From Fibrobacter sp. UBA4223 (GTDB lineage: Bacteria; Fibrobacterota; Fibrobacteria; Fibrobacterales; Fibrobacteraceae), in NCBI GenBank assembly GCA_002382975.1, contig DFTB01000011.1, positions 110,148 through 174,147 of the forward strand: a stretch of 64,000 bases of DNA. Direction: 5' to 3'. Shown in pieces: positions 16,325 through 24,215 of this stretch. Below the pieces are notes generated by a model. The model saw only the letters and a program-made list of their open reading frames with translations, was not told the origin of the DNA and did no database searches. Positions within the stretch are counted from its first letter, which is position 1. Every line of letters starts with the position of its first letter. Made by a program: the position numbers and the translations under genes.

Positions 16325-17125
16325 CTAGAGGGCGAATCCACCACCCACTTCGAGAGTCATGTTGCCGGCATCGACTTCCTTGGGATAGTCTCCGCCAAAG
16401 TAGTACTTGAAGTTGCAGTAGGCGGCAATGGGAATGATGGGGAGCTTGGCACGGACACCCACCAGGGCATGACCGCCGATGCTGGTTTTCAGACCTTCAT
16501 CCATGGCCTTGTCCTGCACCTTCTGCTTGAGTGTCTGACCGAGGGCTTCAAGTTCCTGGACTTTCTGCTGCAGGGCTTCGGGGTCAAGACCTTCCTTGTT
16601 GGCGGCACTCTTGATCATTTCGGAAATAGCGGGGTCGTCAATGATACCCTGCACAAAGCTCTGGTTCAGCACGAAGGTGTTCAGGTGGTAGGTCACGCCA
16701 CCGCCAATGTAGGGACGGATGACGGGGATAAAAGTCAGCGGATAGGTGATGGACACGTCCAGGCCGCTAGCCACGAACTTGGGGTTGGCCTTGCCGAAAG
16801 GAGTGCCTGCCAGTTCAATTTCCAGCGGGAGCGGTTCGGCAACGCCGTCTACGTAAAGTGCCGCGTCATAAGAACCGAACTGGATATTGTAGGTGGCTTC
16901 GATGTCGATGATGGGCAAAATGTCAATCCACAGCTTAAAGCCGAAGCCCTGCATGGTGCCGTCGAAACCTTCGTGACCGAACTGGATGCCTTCAGTTACG
17001 GGAAGTACTGGACCAGCCTTCATCTTGGTGCCGAATCCGGGGGCGTAGTGGCCACCGATACCGATGATAGCGAAGGACTGGGTGGCGAGCAGGGCCGCCG
17101 CTGCAAGAATGACTTTGAAATTCAT
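16325..17125 (-). CDS. Outer-membrane beta-barrel-like protein
   Basis: A 266-residue exported protein with a signal peptide (MNFKVILAAAALLATQSFA, cleavage after residue 19). The mature sequence alternates hydrophobic and polar residues with many Gly/aromatic turns (GIGGHYAPGFGTKMKAG, YIGGGVTYHLNTF, AYCNFKYYFGG), ending in LEVGGGFAL; it should fold as a small outer-membrane barrel. A helical insert at about 175-215 rich in Lys/Glu/Gln interrupts the barrel. GAGGAA is 5 nt before the ATG. The response-regulator gene starts 23 nt downstream, so they may share a transcript. No specific family is recognised. Confidence 0.7.
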   Translation of the reverse strand: MNFKVILAAAALLATQSFAIIGIGGHYAPGFGTKMKAGPVLPVTEGIQFGHEGFDGTMQGFGFKLWIDILPIIDIEATYNIQFGSYDAALYVDGVAEPLPLEIELAGTPFGKANPKFVASGLDVSITYPLTFIPVIRPYIGGGVTYHLNTFVLNQSFVQGIIDDPAISEMIKSAANKEGLDPEALQQKVQELEALGQTLKQKVQDKAMDEGLKTSIGGHALVGVRAKLPIIPIAAYCNFKYYFGGDYPKEVDAGNMTLEVGGGFAL

Positions 17126-17196
17126 AGTGATTCCTCGTTGAAGCTTTACAATGAAACAATATAAATTTTTGTCGGGCGTGCAGGTTGAAACAAACG

Positions 17197-17222
17197 AAAA
17201 AGCCCGCATTTTGCGGACTTTT
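17197..17222 (-). terminator. Terminator after the COG3014 lipoprotein gene
   Basis: On the minus strand AAAAGTCCGC pairs with GCGGGCTTTTT through a short loop, giving a stem with a T-run; it is also a fair terminator in the other direction. Confidence 0.8.
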
Positions 17223-17251
17223 CATCGGCGGTTTGCACTTGTGCGGTCCCG

Positions 17252-18649
17252 CTACTTGATGGCCGGAACGATCAGTAGCACTTTCTGGCCCTTACGCACC
17301 GCAATCCGGTCGAACTTGTACACGCCAACGGTCTCTCCGTGGGGGCCTATGGCCGCCACATTCACGTCATGACTACCCGGCTCTACCGGTATGCGGGTCA
17401 TGTGGAAGGAATTAGGCAGGAACAGCCCCACACGCAGGTCGGCCTGTTCCAGCTGGGTCTGGCCTACATCTACGGCGATGTTTTTCAGCAGGTCAAAGAT
17501 GCCGTTGCCGGTGTTGGTGGCCTCCTTGGCCTTCTGGGCGGCAATAGTCCGCAGAATCACGCGGACCGCCGTGCGGGTGATGACGGTGTTCCGCTCGTCG
17601 TCCATGTTCTGCCGCAGTTCCTGGTCCACGTCCATGACCTTCTCGGGCTTGATGCGGGTCTTGCCGTCAAGCGATACTTCGAACTGGTTTACGCGGCTCT
17701 TGTATTTGCGGACTTCGGGCAGGGCAAACCCGATGTGGAAGGTTCCACTTCCGGCGCCGGGCACGGGAGGCGCCACCAGCGTAAACGACATCTGCCTGCC
17801 GGTCTCGCCGTCCTTGTAGTAGAGGTTCATGGCGCCTGCGCTCACGAAGGTCCCTGACAGGTACATCTCGCCGAGGATGGGGCTATGACCCGCATAGCCC
17901 AGCACGATGATTTCTTGCCCCTGCTCGTGTACGGCAGTGGCCTTGGGCGTAGCGGCGAGTTCCGGCTTTTTCAATGCACGGATCTCGTCTTCCCTTTCGG
18001 CACGGCGCAGGCTTTCGGTAGCAAACTCGAAGAACTCCTTCGGGAGCCCCATCTTGCCTTCGTCGTAGGCCTTGATGGCCTTCACATAGGCGATGGCCGC
18101 CTCGTCGTTGTCGCCGTCCAGCTCATAGACCAGGGCTTGCAAATAACGCAGGTAGCCGTTGTCGTTTACTTTGTCCTTATCTTTCTGGTACAAGGCGTTC
18201 ATGGCAATTTGGGAACGCTTGACTTCTACCAAGGCGCCGTCGATATCCATCTTGGCCAGGTAGTTCAGAATCTGATATTGATACAGGGTCAAGAGTTCGA
18301 AGGGCCTTGCACGGTAGGGGCGGGTGTTGTCGTTTGTGAGAACCGCCGCCGCCTCGTTGGTCACGGACTTGGTGTAAAGATCCTCGTAGATTTTTTCGGC
18401 CTGGGCCAGGTTCTTGATACTTTCGTCAAAGTTACGGTTGTAATGATGGAGGATTCCCAGGTCGTAGTAGTACAGGAACTCGCTGTTGCTTCCGTAAAGG
18501 TCGTCCTTCTCCTTTTTCACCTCGGCGATGGTGGCCTCGAAGCCTTCCTTTTCCAGCGTCGGGGCAAGAGTCTCGTAACGCGTCATGGACTTGTTGGCAC
18601 ATGACGTCAAAAGAATCACGGCAAAAAGAAGAAGGAATAAACGTTTCAT
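17252..18649 (-). CDS. COG3014-type lipoprotein with TPR-like repeats
   Basis: A 465-residue predicted lipoprotein: signal peptide MKRLFLLLFAVILLTSC with the lipobox cysteine at 17. Residues 40-240 are TPR-like helices (YYDLGILHHYNRNFDESIKN; YLRYLQALVYELDGDNDEAA). The C-terminal half is beta-rich with VILRTIAAQKAKEATN and ends with GSHDVNVAAIGPHG and a short strand pair. This is the arrangement of the COG3014 lipoprotein family, found next to LpoB-type genes in several phyla. It is the last of three same-strand genes (PEGA, LpoB-like, COG3014) and probably works with them at the outer membrane on peptidoglycan synthesis. The exact role is unknown. Confidence 0.8.
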   Translation of the reverse strand: MKRLFLLLFAVILLTSCANKSMTRYETLAPTLEKEGFEATIAEVKKEKDDLYGSNSEFLYYYDLGILHHYNRNFDESIKNLAQAEKIYEDLYTKSVTNEAAAVLTNDNTRPYRARPFELLTLYQYQILNYLAKMDIDGALVEVKRSQIAMNALYQKDKDKVNDNGYLRYLQALVYELDGDNDEAAIAYVKAIKAYDEGKMGLPKEFFEFATESLRRAEREDEIRALKKPELAATPKATAVHEQGQEIIVLGYAGHSPILGEMYLSGTFVSAGAMNLYYKDGETGRQMSFTLVAPPVPGAGSGTFHIGFALPEVRKYKSRVNQFEVSLDGKTRIKPEKVMDVDQELRQNMDDERNTVITRTAVRVILRTIAAQKAKEATNTGNGIFDLLKNIAVDVGQTQLEQADLRVGLFLPNSFHMTRIPVEPGSHDVNVAAIGPHGETVGVYKFDRIAVRKGQKVLLIVPAIK

Positions 18650-18667
18650 AGGAATGAGGTCAATGAA

Positions 18668-18707
18668 TAAGAGGTGTTAGGTATTAGGTGTTAGGTTTTA
18701 GGTTAAA
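18668..18707. repeat. CCTA-type repeat tract (reverse orientation)
   Basis: Four tandem units of the form GGTGTTA/GGTATTA/GGTTTTA. Together with the forward tract at 18761-18794 it brackets two small hairpins (ATGCGCTTTGCGCAT and GCGGCGTAGCCGC), so the whole 18668-18794 interval is an imperfect inverted repeat. Confidence 0.6.
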
Positions 18708-18760
18708 TAGTCATGCGCTTTGCGCATATACCAATTATGCGGCGTAGCCGCGATTATTTC

Positions 18761-18794
18761 CCTACAACCTATAACCTACAACCTAAATCCTACT
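18761..18794. repeat. CCTA-type repeat tract (forward orientation)
   Basis: CCTACAACCTATAACCTACAACCTAAATCC: units of 7-8 nt, the inverted partner of the tract at 18668. Confidence 0.6.
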
Positions 18795-19398
18795 ACATCT
18801 TCACGCTGTCTTTGGACACGAACTTCTTGATTTTCTTGTCGCCTACCCAGACCTTGCGGTGGCTCTGGATGTCGGTGAGTTCCAGGTCCACCTGGTAGTA
18901 GATGACCTGCTCGCCGCCTTCCTGGTCCACGATGGAATTGAGCGTTCCGGTGAGCATCAGGTCGGCGCCGATTTCCTGGCCAGCGTCCTTGCGGGTCTCT
19001 TCGGTGGCGTTGCCGGCCTGGCTCGCCAGTTCGTTACGCAGTTCGGCGCGTTCTTCGGCGTTGGCCACAAAGTCGGCCTTGCCCGAATTGATGAGGGCGC
19101 GTTCCATGTCCTTCACGAAGGTTTCCACGTTGATGTGTTCGTGGCTCTTGTTGCGGATCTTGCCGATGACCACCGTCGGAACGATTCCGTTCTTCTGCTG
19201 GATCATGGTCTGGTACCAGGGGCGGTTCAGGCAGTCGGTAATCATCTCGTCGGCCACCAGGCGGGAGTCGGTGTCGTTCCATGCGCCGGAAAGGTCGGTG
19301 ACGGAGTTTTCGTCGATACGGGTGACCTTCTTGCCACCGGAGCAGCCCATGAGGGCGGCGAGACTTGCGCAAAGGCAGAGTGTCAAAATCTTGGACAT
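18793..19398 (-). CDS. LpoB-like lipoprotein (penicillin-binding protein activator family)
   Basis: A 201-residue lipoprotein: signal MSKILTLCLCASLAALMGC with lipobox cysteine 19. The body matches the LpoB (PF13036) pattern: LVADEMITDCLNRPW (about 47-61), VVIGKIRNKSHEHINVE, ADFVANAEERAEL and GADLMLTGTLNSI, then YYQVDLELTDIQSHRKVW. LpoB is an outer-membrane lipoprotein that stimulates a class A penicillin-binding protein; a class A protein is encoded at 57162, though the pairing is only a guess. It lies between the PEGA gene and the COG3014 gene, separated from each by 140-160 nt with repeats in one gap. Confidence 0.83.
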   Translation of the reverse strand: MSKILTLCLCASLAALMGCSGGKKVTRIDENSVTDLSGAWNDTDSRLVADEMITDCLNRPWYQTMIQQKNGIVPTVVIGKIRNKSHEHINVETFVKDMERALINSGKADFVANAEERAELRNELASQAGNATEETRKDAGQEIGADLMLTGTLNSIVDQEGGEQVIYYQVDLELTDIQSHRKVWVGDKKIKKFVSKDSVKM

Positions 19399-19467
19399 GG
19401 TTTTCTCCTGTTTTCAGGTTTAAAGTTTACAAAGGTTAATATAGCTAATTGATTTGCCAAATCGAAC

Positions 19468-19490
19468 AAAAAACCCCGGCCAGGCCGGGG
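19468..19490 (-). terminator. Terminator after the PEGA gene
   Basis: On the minus strand CCCCGGCC and GGCCGGGG form an 8-bp stem with a one-base loop, followed by TTTTTTG. It suggests the LpoB-like gene downstream has its own promoter or relies on read-through. Confidence 0.85.
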
Positions 19491-19554
19491 AATCTTGAAT
19501 CCGCGCTAGGCGCGGGACGACACTTGGACAGTCGCGGCGTTTGCGTTGCGAGAA

Positions 19555-20094
19555 TTATCTCTTGTACTTCTTGCCCTTGGAAGCGTCCAGGGTGACTTCG
19601 GCGGTTTCTTCGCCACGGACGGTCACCAGTTCTTCGGCAGAGCGGCCGTTGCTGCATTCGGCACGGACAACGTGGTCGCCGGCGTCGAGGCTCGTGATGG
19701 TGAGGGCGGCGCCGTCGGTCTTGTCGGCGTTGTCGCCGTCAACGTAGATGAGGCACTTGCCGGGGATGGTGGTCACCTTGATGTTGCCCTTGGGAATCTT
19801 GGTGCCGAAGTCAAACTTGTTGCGCTTGTCGTTGCCGGGCCACACGTTCACGCGCTGGTTCACCAGTTCGAAACCCTGGTCGATGACCACCAGGGTCTGG
19901 CGGCCGGACTGGACGGACTGGTTTTCAATGGGGCTCTTGCCCAGAAGTTCGCCGCCCAGGTAAACGTCACTGTTAGGCGGGTTGGTAATGATGGTCACGG
20001 TGGCAGCCTTGCCACGGGGAGGTGGATCGTCGTCGGCGACGGCGGAGGTGAAAAGGAATGCGACCATCAAGGCCAGAATGTACAGTTTCTTCAT
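19555..20094 (-). CDS. Exported PEGA-domain protein
   Basis: A 179-residue exported protein: signal peptide at 1-20 (YILALMVAFLFTSAVA). Two PEGA-type repeats follow: residues about 30-95 (VTIITNPPNSDVYLGGELLGKSP) and about 100-170 (IKVTTIPGKCLIYVDGDNADKTDG), each with the TxPxxAxVYxDGxxxGxxP pattern and closing strand. PEGA repeats are short beta modules of surface and envelope proteins. An acidic/proline stretch DDDPPP follows cleavage and a basic tail GKKYKR ends the chain. It is the first gene of the PEGA, LpoB-like, COG3014 row. Confidence 0.85.
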   Translation of the reverse strand: MKKLYILALMVAFLFTSAVADDDPPPRGKAATVTIITNPPNSDVYLGGELLGKSPIENQSVQSGRQTLVVIDQGFELVNQRVNVWPGNDKRNKFDFGTKIPKGNIKVTTIPGKCLIYVDGDNADKTDGAALTITSLDAGDHVVRAECSNGRSAEELVTVRGEETAEVTLDASKGKKYKR

Positions 20095-20323
20095 GGATTA
20101 CTCCTGTTTGTTTATATAAAACTTTGTTTTCTCTGTGAATATAAATTTTTTTCTGCCAGAAAAACGGAAAAATGCCAAAAAAGCCCGAAAAGGCATAGCA
20201 AACAGCCCCAAATGTCATTGAGAATTACAATCAAGCGGCAATTGTCGCGGCTTTCGGTTTACGCTTTTTTCTGAACTCCGAATTCCGAACTCCGAATTCT
20301 GAATTTTTTCTACATTCTCACCC

Positions 20324-22015
20324 ATGAAAGCCCTCTACCAGAAAATCCGAGTCTTTGACGGGAAAAGTTACGGCCTGTACCGCTCCCTCGCCGACAAGGC
20401 CTGGGATTTCGGCGACTTTACGCTGGAGTTTCTGCACGTGCAGGGCGACCCCTTTGCGCCGGCATCGCGGATTCTGGTGACCGCCCCCTTGCAGACCCTC
20501 GGTTACGGCGGGGAGTGGAGCGGCTCCTTCGAGCGGCGCCTGGCCATTTCGGACTATTTGCTCCGCAGGCTCAGCAAGAACGTGGCGGAGCGCTTTCCCG
20601 AGAAGAACGCCGCCATCGAGATGGAGGTTCCAGGTCCGGAAATGCTGGTGCGGAACGCCCTCTGGGTGGATAACGGCATGCTCCGGGCAAGCTTCGCGGT
20701 GCGGCTCCCCGGCGAGGGCCGCAAAATCCAGGCGGAACTGGCGGCAGAAATTTTGACCATGACGCTCCCAGATCTGCTTTCGGCAAGCCTTTACTGCACG
20801 CCCGAAATTCTTGCAGGCATAGAGGAAAGTTTCCAGGTGCTCGACACCCGTCGTGCCATCCTGGAGGAACTTCCCGGGCGGGGCCTTGTGGCCTTTGTGC
20901 CCGACGGTGCGGTGCTTCCCAGGGAGTCGGGCCTTTCGGAAAAGCCCCTTCCGGGAGCGGTTCCTTTCAAGTCGCCCGAAGAACTGGCGGTGACTTTCGA
21001 CATTGGCGGAAAGAGCATTCGCGGTATGGGAATCCCGAAGGGCGTGACGGTCATAACCGGCGGCGCTTACCACGGAAAGTCCACCCTCCTCGACTCCCTG
21101 GTCCGTTCCGTCTATCCACACGTTCCGGGCGACGGCCGCGAAGGAATCGCGGTGGAAGAATCCGCGTTCCGTGTGGGCGTCGAAGACGGACGCTACGTGC
21201 GGGAGACGGACATTTCCGCCATGGTGCGGGACTTGCCCGGCGGTGTGTCCACCAAGAATTTCTCTACCGAAAAGGCTTCGGGTTCTACCAGCGAGGCGGC
21301 GAACCTGCTGGAGGCCATGGAGATGGGCTCTAAGACCTTCCTTATCGACGAGGATTCGTCGGCGGTGAATTTCCTCATTCGCGACCGGCGCGTGCGGGCC
21401 CTGCTGGGCGACGACCGGGAGCCCCTGATTCCCCTTACCGACCGTATCCGCACTTTCGTGGATATGGGCTTCAGCTTCATTCTGGTGGCCGGTGCCTGCG
21501 GAGACTTTTTGAGCCTTGCAGACAACATCGTGGTGATGGCGGAATACAAGGCAGAATGCGGGAATTCGAAGGCGCGTGAGCTTTTCGGCGCCTGCGATTT
21601 GGGTACGCAGGTCGTGCCTTCTGGAGATGGTGCGACAGGCGCCGTTACGCTCCCTGTTCCTCGGTCCTTCGCCGAATTCGTGAAGCCCCTCTTTCCCAAG
21701 GTCCGCCCCGCCTCTGCCGTAGAGCGCCAGGTGAAGGTCAAACTGAACGGCGACAGCCTGCTTCAGGTGGGCCTGCTTACGGCCGACGTTTCCAGGTGCG
21801 GCCTTCTGGTGGACAAGTTCCAAAGGCTTGGCGCCGGATACCTGGCGCTGAACCTGTGCCAGAATCCGGAAGATTCCGGCCTGCGGGAAATTGCAGACAA
21901 ACTATGCGAAAAAATCCGCAACGTTGGGTTCCGCAATCTGCCTCAGGGCATGAGCCGCCCCATGAGCCTGCCCCGTGCTGTTGATGTGGCGGCGGTGCTG
22001 CTCAGGATGCGGTGA
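20324..22015 (+). CDS. COG3044-type ABC-class ATPase
   Basis: A 563-residue member of the predicted ABC-class ATPase family COG3044 (PF09818). The N-terminal ~230 residues are the family-specific region (SYGLYRSLADKAWDFGDFTLEFLHVQGDPFA). The P-loop is GGAYHGKSTL (about 246-255), with GVSTKNFSTEKASGSTSEAAN as the signature-like block, and the Walker B-like strand is KTFLIDEDSSAVNFLIRD. The C-terminal region (about 460-563) is a separate alpha/beta domain. The family is widespread but its job is unproven; nucleic-acid involvement has been suggested. No Shine-Dalgarno sequence; a TACATT hexamer ends 7 nt before the ATG. Confidence 0.88.
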   Translation: MKALYQKIRVFDGKSYGLYRSLADKAWDFGDFTLEFLHVQGDPFAPASRILVTAPLQTLGYGGEWSGSFERRLAISDYLLRRLSKNVAERFPEKNAAIEMEVPGPEMLVRNALWVDNGMLRASFAVRLPGEGRKIQAELAAEILTMTLPDLLSASLYCTPEILAGIEESFQVLDTRRAILEELPGRGLVAFVPDGAVLPRESGLSEKPLPGAVPFKSPEELAVTFDIGGKSIRGMGIPKGVTVITGGAYHGKSTLLDSLVRSVYPHVPGDGREGIAVEESAFRVGVEDGRYVRETDISAMVRDLPGGVSTKNFSTEKASGSTSEAANLLEAMEMGSKTFLIDEDSSAVNFLIRDRRVRALLGDDREPLIPLTDRIRTFVDMGFSFILVAGACGDFLSLADNIVVMAEYKAECGNSKARELFGACDLGTQVVPSGDGATGAVTLPVPRSFAEFVKPLFPKVRPASAVERQVKVKLNGDSLLQVGLLTADVSRCGLLVDKFQRLGAGYLALNLCQNPEDSGLREIADKLCEKIRNVGFRNLPQGMSRPMSLPRAVDVAAVLLRMR

Positions 22016-22098
22016 TTGTAATCTGCCTAATTATGTGTATCCGTTGTTGAAAAAGGCAACGGTTGTTTGCAAAATGAGAGGCACTTGACTCACCCCCC

Positions 22099-22127
22099 TT
22101 GTTTTTTGCATTCGAGTTTGATATATT
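22099..22127 (+). promoter_or_regulatory. Probable promoter of the GNAT module
   Basis: TTGTTT and TATATT are separated by 17 bp, about 74 nt before the first gene of the pair. The -10 box is good, the -35 box weak. The leader downstream contains a GC-rich hairpin (CCGGCCTGGCCGG). Confidence 0.5.
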
Positions 22128-22200
22128 GTAAGCAGGACCCACTTGGGGGTGCCGCCCCGGCCTGGCCGGATTACCATATGGAATAAGCAAAAGAGGAACT

Positions 22201-22419
22201 ATGGCTCGCGAAATTCGAGAGACCCCTATTTTGTTCGGTGAGGATGCTCGCCGGTTTTTAGCCCGTATGGAAGAGCGGCGCACCGAATCTCCGGAAGCTC
22301 GTGCCCGTCGTCTGCGGGATTATGAGTTCATGAAAAAGGCTTACGAACTTGGTATGCAAGAGAAGCGTGCCCGGGAAGCAGCCAACGGAGGTGTGGATCC
22401 ATGGTTCAAGAAGGCATAG
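22201..22419 (+). CDS. Small partner protein of GNAT toxin (putative antitoxin)
   Basis: A 72-residue, highly charged helical protein starting MAREIRETPILFGEDARRFLARMEE. The pattern (an N-terminal strand with RETP, then long Arg/Glu-rich helices) matches small proteins encoded directly before GNAT-type acetyltransferases in gut bacteria. AGAGGAA lies 2-3 nt before the ATG. Its last 19 nt overlap the acetyltransferase gene, so translation is coupled. By context it is a candidate antitoxin; it lacks a recognisable ribbon-helix-helix signature. Confidence 0.6.
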   Translation: MAREIRETPILFGEDARRFLARMEERRTESPEARARRLRDYEFMKKAYELGMQEKRAREAANGGVDPWFKKA

Positions 22420-22952
22420 AAAAATACAGGTTTATACGTTTAAACGAGAACAACGTGGTTGAAAGCTTTGACTGCGGAGACCAGGACTTAAACGATTTCA
22501 TTCTTAATAGGTCTGCGGCCTACCAGAAGTACTTGCTTTCCGTGAGCTATGCCTTTGCCAACCCAGACAACGGAAAAATTCTTGCCTATTGCAGCCTTGC
22601 AAACGACAAGGTGGCGGTAACAGATTTCAAGGACAAGACCGAATTCAACCGGTTCCGCAGACATCACGGTTTCCCAAATGCCAAGCGTTTGAAAAGTTAC
22701 CCTGCGGTAAAACTTTGTCGTTTGGGAGTGGATACTTCCGCAAAGGGAAAACAAATCGGTACCAGGATTTTGAATTATATCAAATCCATGTACGCCATGG
22801 AAAACAAGGCCGGATGCCGATTCCTGACGGTGGATGCCTACCTAGGGGCGATTCCTTTCTACATCAAGAACGATTTCCAGTTCATGAATGCCGAAGACAC
22901 GGACCCTCACACCCGCATGATGTATTTTGACCTGAAAGATATCGTGGACTAG
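22401..22952 (+). CDS. GNAT-family acetyltransferase, putative toxin
   Basis: A 183-residue GNAT protein. The N-terminus FRI/ENN..ESFDCGDQDLNDFILNRSAAYQ (about 9-36) fits the FxCG...LxxFL start of TacT-like toxins; LAYCSLANDKVAV is the beta strand before the cofactor site, LCRLGVDTSAKGKQIGTRIL (about 112-131) is the acetyl-CoA pyrophosphate loop, and CRFLTVDAYLGAIPFYIKNDF is the final strand-helix with the conserved Tyr. TacT-type toxins acetylate aminoacyl-tRNA and stop translation. The overlap with the 72-residue upstream gene supports a toxin-antitoxin reading; an ordinary acetyltransferase is the alternative. Confidence 0.72.
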   Translation: MVQEGIEKYRFIRLNENNVVESFDCGDQDLNDFILNRSAAYQKYLLSVSYAFANPDNGKILAYCSLANDKVAVTDFKDKTEFNRFRRHHGFPNAKRLKSYPAVKLCRLGVDTSAKGKQIGTRILNYIKSMYAMENKAGCRFLTVDAYLGAIPFYIKNDFQFMNAEDTDPHTRMMYFDLKDIVD

Positions 22953-22971
22953 GTTCTGCGTTTTTTCTCTA

Positions 22972-24129
22972 TTACGCCAGTTCCTTCGCCAGCTGTTTCA
23001 GGGCGGCCAAGGATTCCGCAGAAAGTGAGCTCTTCACTGTCACCGTTGTTTCGCACAAGGTAACATTTTTCAGGGTCAAAAGGATTTCGGCCATCTTCTT
23101 GGCGGCCATGGGGGCCCAGGTACCGTTCTCCACGATTCCCACCTTACGGTTGCTGTAGTTCTTTGCCTTCAGGTGGTTCAAGAAATCTTCCATCACGGGG
23201 AAAAGTCCTGCGTCGTAGGTGGGAGCCATCACTACCATGCGGTCGTAGCGGAAGGCGTCTTCGATGACTTCGGCCATGTCGCTCCGGGCAAGGTCGGAGA
23301 CTACGACCTTTGGCACTCCGGCACCTTCAAGCTCTTTCGCGAGAACCTGCGCCGCCTTGGCGGTGTGTCCGTAGATGGAGGCGTAGGCGACAAGCACGCC
23401 TTGGTCTTCGGGAGCGTAACTGCTCCAGGTGTTGTACTTGCCGATGTAGTACTCCAGGTTTTCTGCAAGGACGGGTCCGTGGAGCGGACAGATGGTCTTG
23501 ACGCCCAGGGGCGCCACCTTCTTGAGTACCGCCTGCACCTGGTTTCCGTACTTGCCAACGATGTTAAAATAGTAACGCCTGGCTTCGCAGGCCCAGTCGT
23601 CGGGATCGGCGTCGTAGATGCCGAACTTGCCGAAGGCATCGGCGGAAAACAGCACCTTTTCGGTCTGCTCAAAGCTGAAAAGAACTTCGGGCCAGTGAAC
23701 CATAGGAGCGCCGATGAACTGCAAGGTATGCTTGCCCAGGGCAAGGGTGTCGCCTTCCTTGACAGTAAGTTTTTTCACGTCGGCCGGGAGTTCCATGAAC
23801 TGCGGGAGCAACGCAAACGCTTTGGCGCTTGCTACAAGAGTCGCATTGGGGTAGAGCGCCACGAACTGGGCGATTCCGCCGGCGTGGTCCGGTTCCAGGT
23901 GGTGGATAATCAGGTAGTCGGGTTTGCGCCCCGCAAGGGCCGCCTGCAAGCCCGCCATCCATTCCGTAACCTTGCGGCTATCTACCGTGTCGGTCACCGC
24001 AATCTTTTCGTCGTTGATTACAAAGGAGTTGTAGGCCATGCCCGCGGGCACCACGTACTGTCCTTCGAAAAGGTCGATGTCCGTGTCGTCTACGCCGATA
24101 TACTTGATGGAATCGCTGAAATTTTTCAT
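22972..24129 (-). CDS. Flavodiiron protein (FprA-type A-type flavoprotein)
   Basis: A 385-residue flavodiiron protein that reduces O2 or NO to protect anaerobes. The N-terminal metallo-beta-lactamase domain has the diiron ligands HLEPDH (77-82), APMVHWPEVLFSF, FSADAFG and ICPLHGP. The C-terminal flavodoxin domain (about 250-385) begins VLVAYASIYGHTAKAA, the FMN phosphate loop, and has VMAPTYDAGLFP and VENGTWAPMAAK. GAGGA is 4 nt before the ATG at 24129. No rubredoxin gene is adjacent, and no C-terminal rubredoxin or flavin reductase fusion is present. Fits a strict anaerobe. Confidence 0.94.
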   Translation of the reverse strand: MKNFSDSIKYIGVDDTDIDLFEGQYVVPAGMAYNSFVINDEKIAVTDTVDSRKVTEWMAGLQAALAGRKPDYLIIHHLEPDHAGGIAQFVALYPNATLVASAKAFALLPQFMELPADVKKLTVKEGDTLALGKHTLQFIGAPMVHWPEVLFSFEQTEKVLFSADAFGKFGIYDADPDDWACEARRYYFNIVGKYGNQVQAVLKKVAPLGVKTICPLHGPVLAENLEYYIGKYNTWSSYAPEDQGVLVAYASIYGHTAKAAQVLAKELEGAGVPKVVVSDLARSDMAEVIEDAFRYDRMVVMAPTYDAGLFPVMEDFLNHLKAKNYSNRKVGIVENGTWAPMAAKKMAEILLTLKNVTLCETTVTVKSSLSAESLAALKQLAKELA

Positions 24130-24215
24130 GTAATCCTCTTTTAAAGACAAATATAGAATGCCGCAATTGTTTTGTACAAAACGCCGCGGTTCCCCGACAA
24201 GGCCACCCGCCCCAT

